NCBI GenBank assembly: GCA_016765265.1
Contig: JAESQG010000129.1
Coordinates: 1-14,380, forward strand
Reading direction: 5' to 3'
DNA from: Pseudomonadales bacterium
GTDB taxonomy: Bacteria; Pseudomonadota; Gammaproteobacteria; Pseudomonadales; DC-out160
DNA: 14,380 nt
Notes under the pieces: generated by a model
The model's input: the letters and a program-made list of their open reading frames with translations, nothing else
Told to the model about the DNA's origin: nothing
Database searches by the model: none
Position numbers and translations under genes: made by a program
Shown: positions 13,860 to 14,380 of the stretch, one piece after another
How positions within the stretch are numbered: the stretch's first letter is position 1
How the letters are laid out: each line of letters opens with the position of its first letter

Positions 13860-13966
13860 CTAAGTTGGGCGTTATAGACGATTGTGAAATTCAGGACTTA
13901 GTAATTTTCTACCTTGATTTACCTTAAGTTATGCGCAATTACTGAACGGCTTGCTAATATTAAAAG

Positions 13967-14380
13967 ATGAACCGTAGATCCAATCAATATAACAGACAGC
14001 GCCTCAGGTCCTGGCTAAGCCAAGAATATGCAATTTCGCTCTTTTTAGCTATCGGGATGGTTTTCATTGCCTTTAATAGTTGGGCTGGTGACTATCTCTA
14101 TCGATATAACGATGAAAAAGGCAGGGTTGTCATCAATCAATCTATTCCTCCAGATAGTGTCAGCAGAGGTTATACCATTCTTAACAAAAATGGGTCGGTG
14201 CATAAAGTCATAGCGCCGGCGATGACTGCCGAGGAAAAAGAGAAGCGACATTTAACAAACGTAGAAGATGAAAAAGTACGAGCCGAAGAAAAAATCCGTT
14301 CTGCCAATGATGCTCAACTACTGAGAGCATTCAGTCGAGCGGAAGACGCAGAGCGTGCCAGAGATCGTAAGATAGCCGCC
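13967..14380 (+). CDS. Exported DUF4124-like protein (3' end beyond window)
   Basis: The open frame from ATG 13967 runs to the window end without a stop (138 codons). Residues about 22-40 form a signal-peptide-like hydrophobic stretch ending NSWAG-DYLYRY, after a basic N terminus (MNRRSNQYNRQR). Just after the predicted cleavage, YLYRYNDEKGRVVINQSIPP matches the DUF4124 pattern (Y-R-x-D-x-x-G-x-V ... PP), a small periplasmic domain of unknown function. The rest is a charged helical segment (AEEKEKRH ... EDAERARDRK), probably a coiled coil. It lies 107 bp downstream of pyrE in the same direction; no Shine-Dalgarno site or terminator in that gap is convincing. Function unknown. Confidence 0.8.
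   Translation, partial: MNRRSNQYNRQRLRSWLSQEYAISLFLAIGMVFIAFNSWAGDYLYRYNDEKGRVVINQSIPPDSVSRGYTILNKNGSVHKVIAPAMTAEEKEKRHLTNVEDEKVRAEEKIRSANDAQLLRAFSRAEDAERARDRKIAA

Noticed and set aside
1..14380. Mobile element, prophage or defence island
   Set aside because: I found no transposase, integrase, phage or defence-type protein and no tRNA-flanked boundary; the genes are core chromosomal functions in a conserved order.

Overview
The window is a stretch of a gammaproteobacterial chromosome. It carries the conserved block yicC-gmk-rpoZ-spoT-ridA on the minus strand. Divergent from yicC is rph, followed by a Crc/ExoIII-type gene and then pyrE. As I remember it, this order (rph, crc, pyrE next to yicC, gmk, rpoZ, spoT, ridA, with recG nearby) is typical of Pseudomonas and its relatives. 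The AT-leaning composition and the intact nuclease residues of the Crc-like protein suggest a non-Pseudomonas member of the Pseudomonadales/Cellvibrionales-like group. I cannot name a genus.

Layout. 1-608: C-terminal part of a sodium:dicarboxylate/acidic amino acid symporter whose 5' part is missing or disrupted. 639-1610: exported protein of unknown function with an odd repeat-containing signal peptide. 1633-3036 (minus): YbaK-HDOD fusion protein. 3303-5417 (minus): recG. 5702-6247 (plus): PPOX-family flavin protein. 6261-6650 (minus): ridA. 6690-8807 (minus): spoT, with a TTG start. 9129-9521 (minus): rpoZ, with a repeat-containing C-terminal tail. 9628-10239 (minus): gmk. 10250-11152 (minus): yicC. 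11460-12176 (plus): rph. 12224-12997 (minus): Crc/ExoIII-type protein. 13194-13859 (plus): pyrE. 13967-14380 (plus, cut by the window end): exported DUF4124-like protein.

The core genes serve nucleotide supply and RNA turnover (gmk, pyrE, rph, yicC), transcription and stringent response (rpoZ, spoT), metabolite damage control (ridA) and DNA repair (recG, the ExoIII-like gene). gmk supplies GDP, upstream of the GTP that spoT-type enzymes use, and rpoZ makes the RNA polymerase subunit that forms one ppGpp site, so the yicC-gmk-rpoZ-spoT block is functionally coherent.

The most striking non-gene feature is the number of short direct tandem repeats (units of about 7 to 42 bp). They sit in gene leaders, over stop codons, in a signal peptide and in the rpoZ tail. 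I see no phage, IS element, CRISPR array, tRNA or rRNA, and no clear candidate for a wholly new multi-gene system. The best leads are the Crc homologue with a complete nuclease active site, the VVIPQ-repeat tail on omega, and the repeat tract in the yicC leader.
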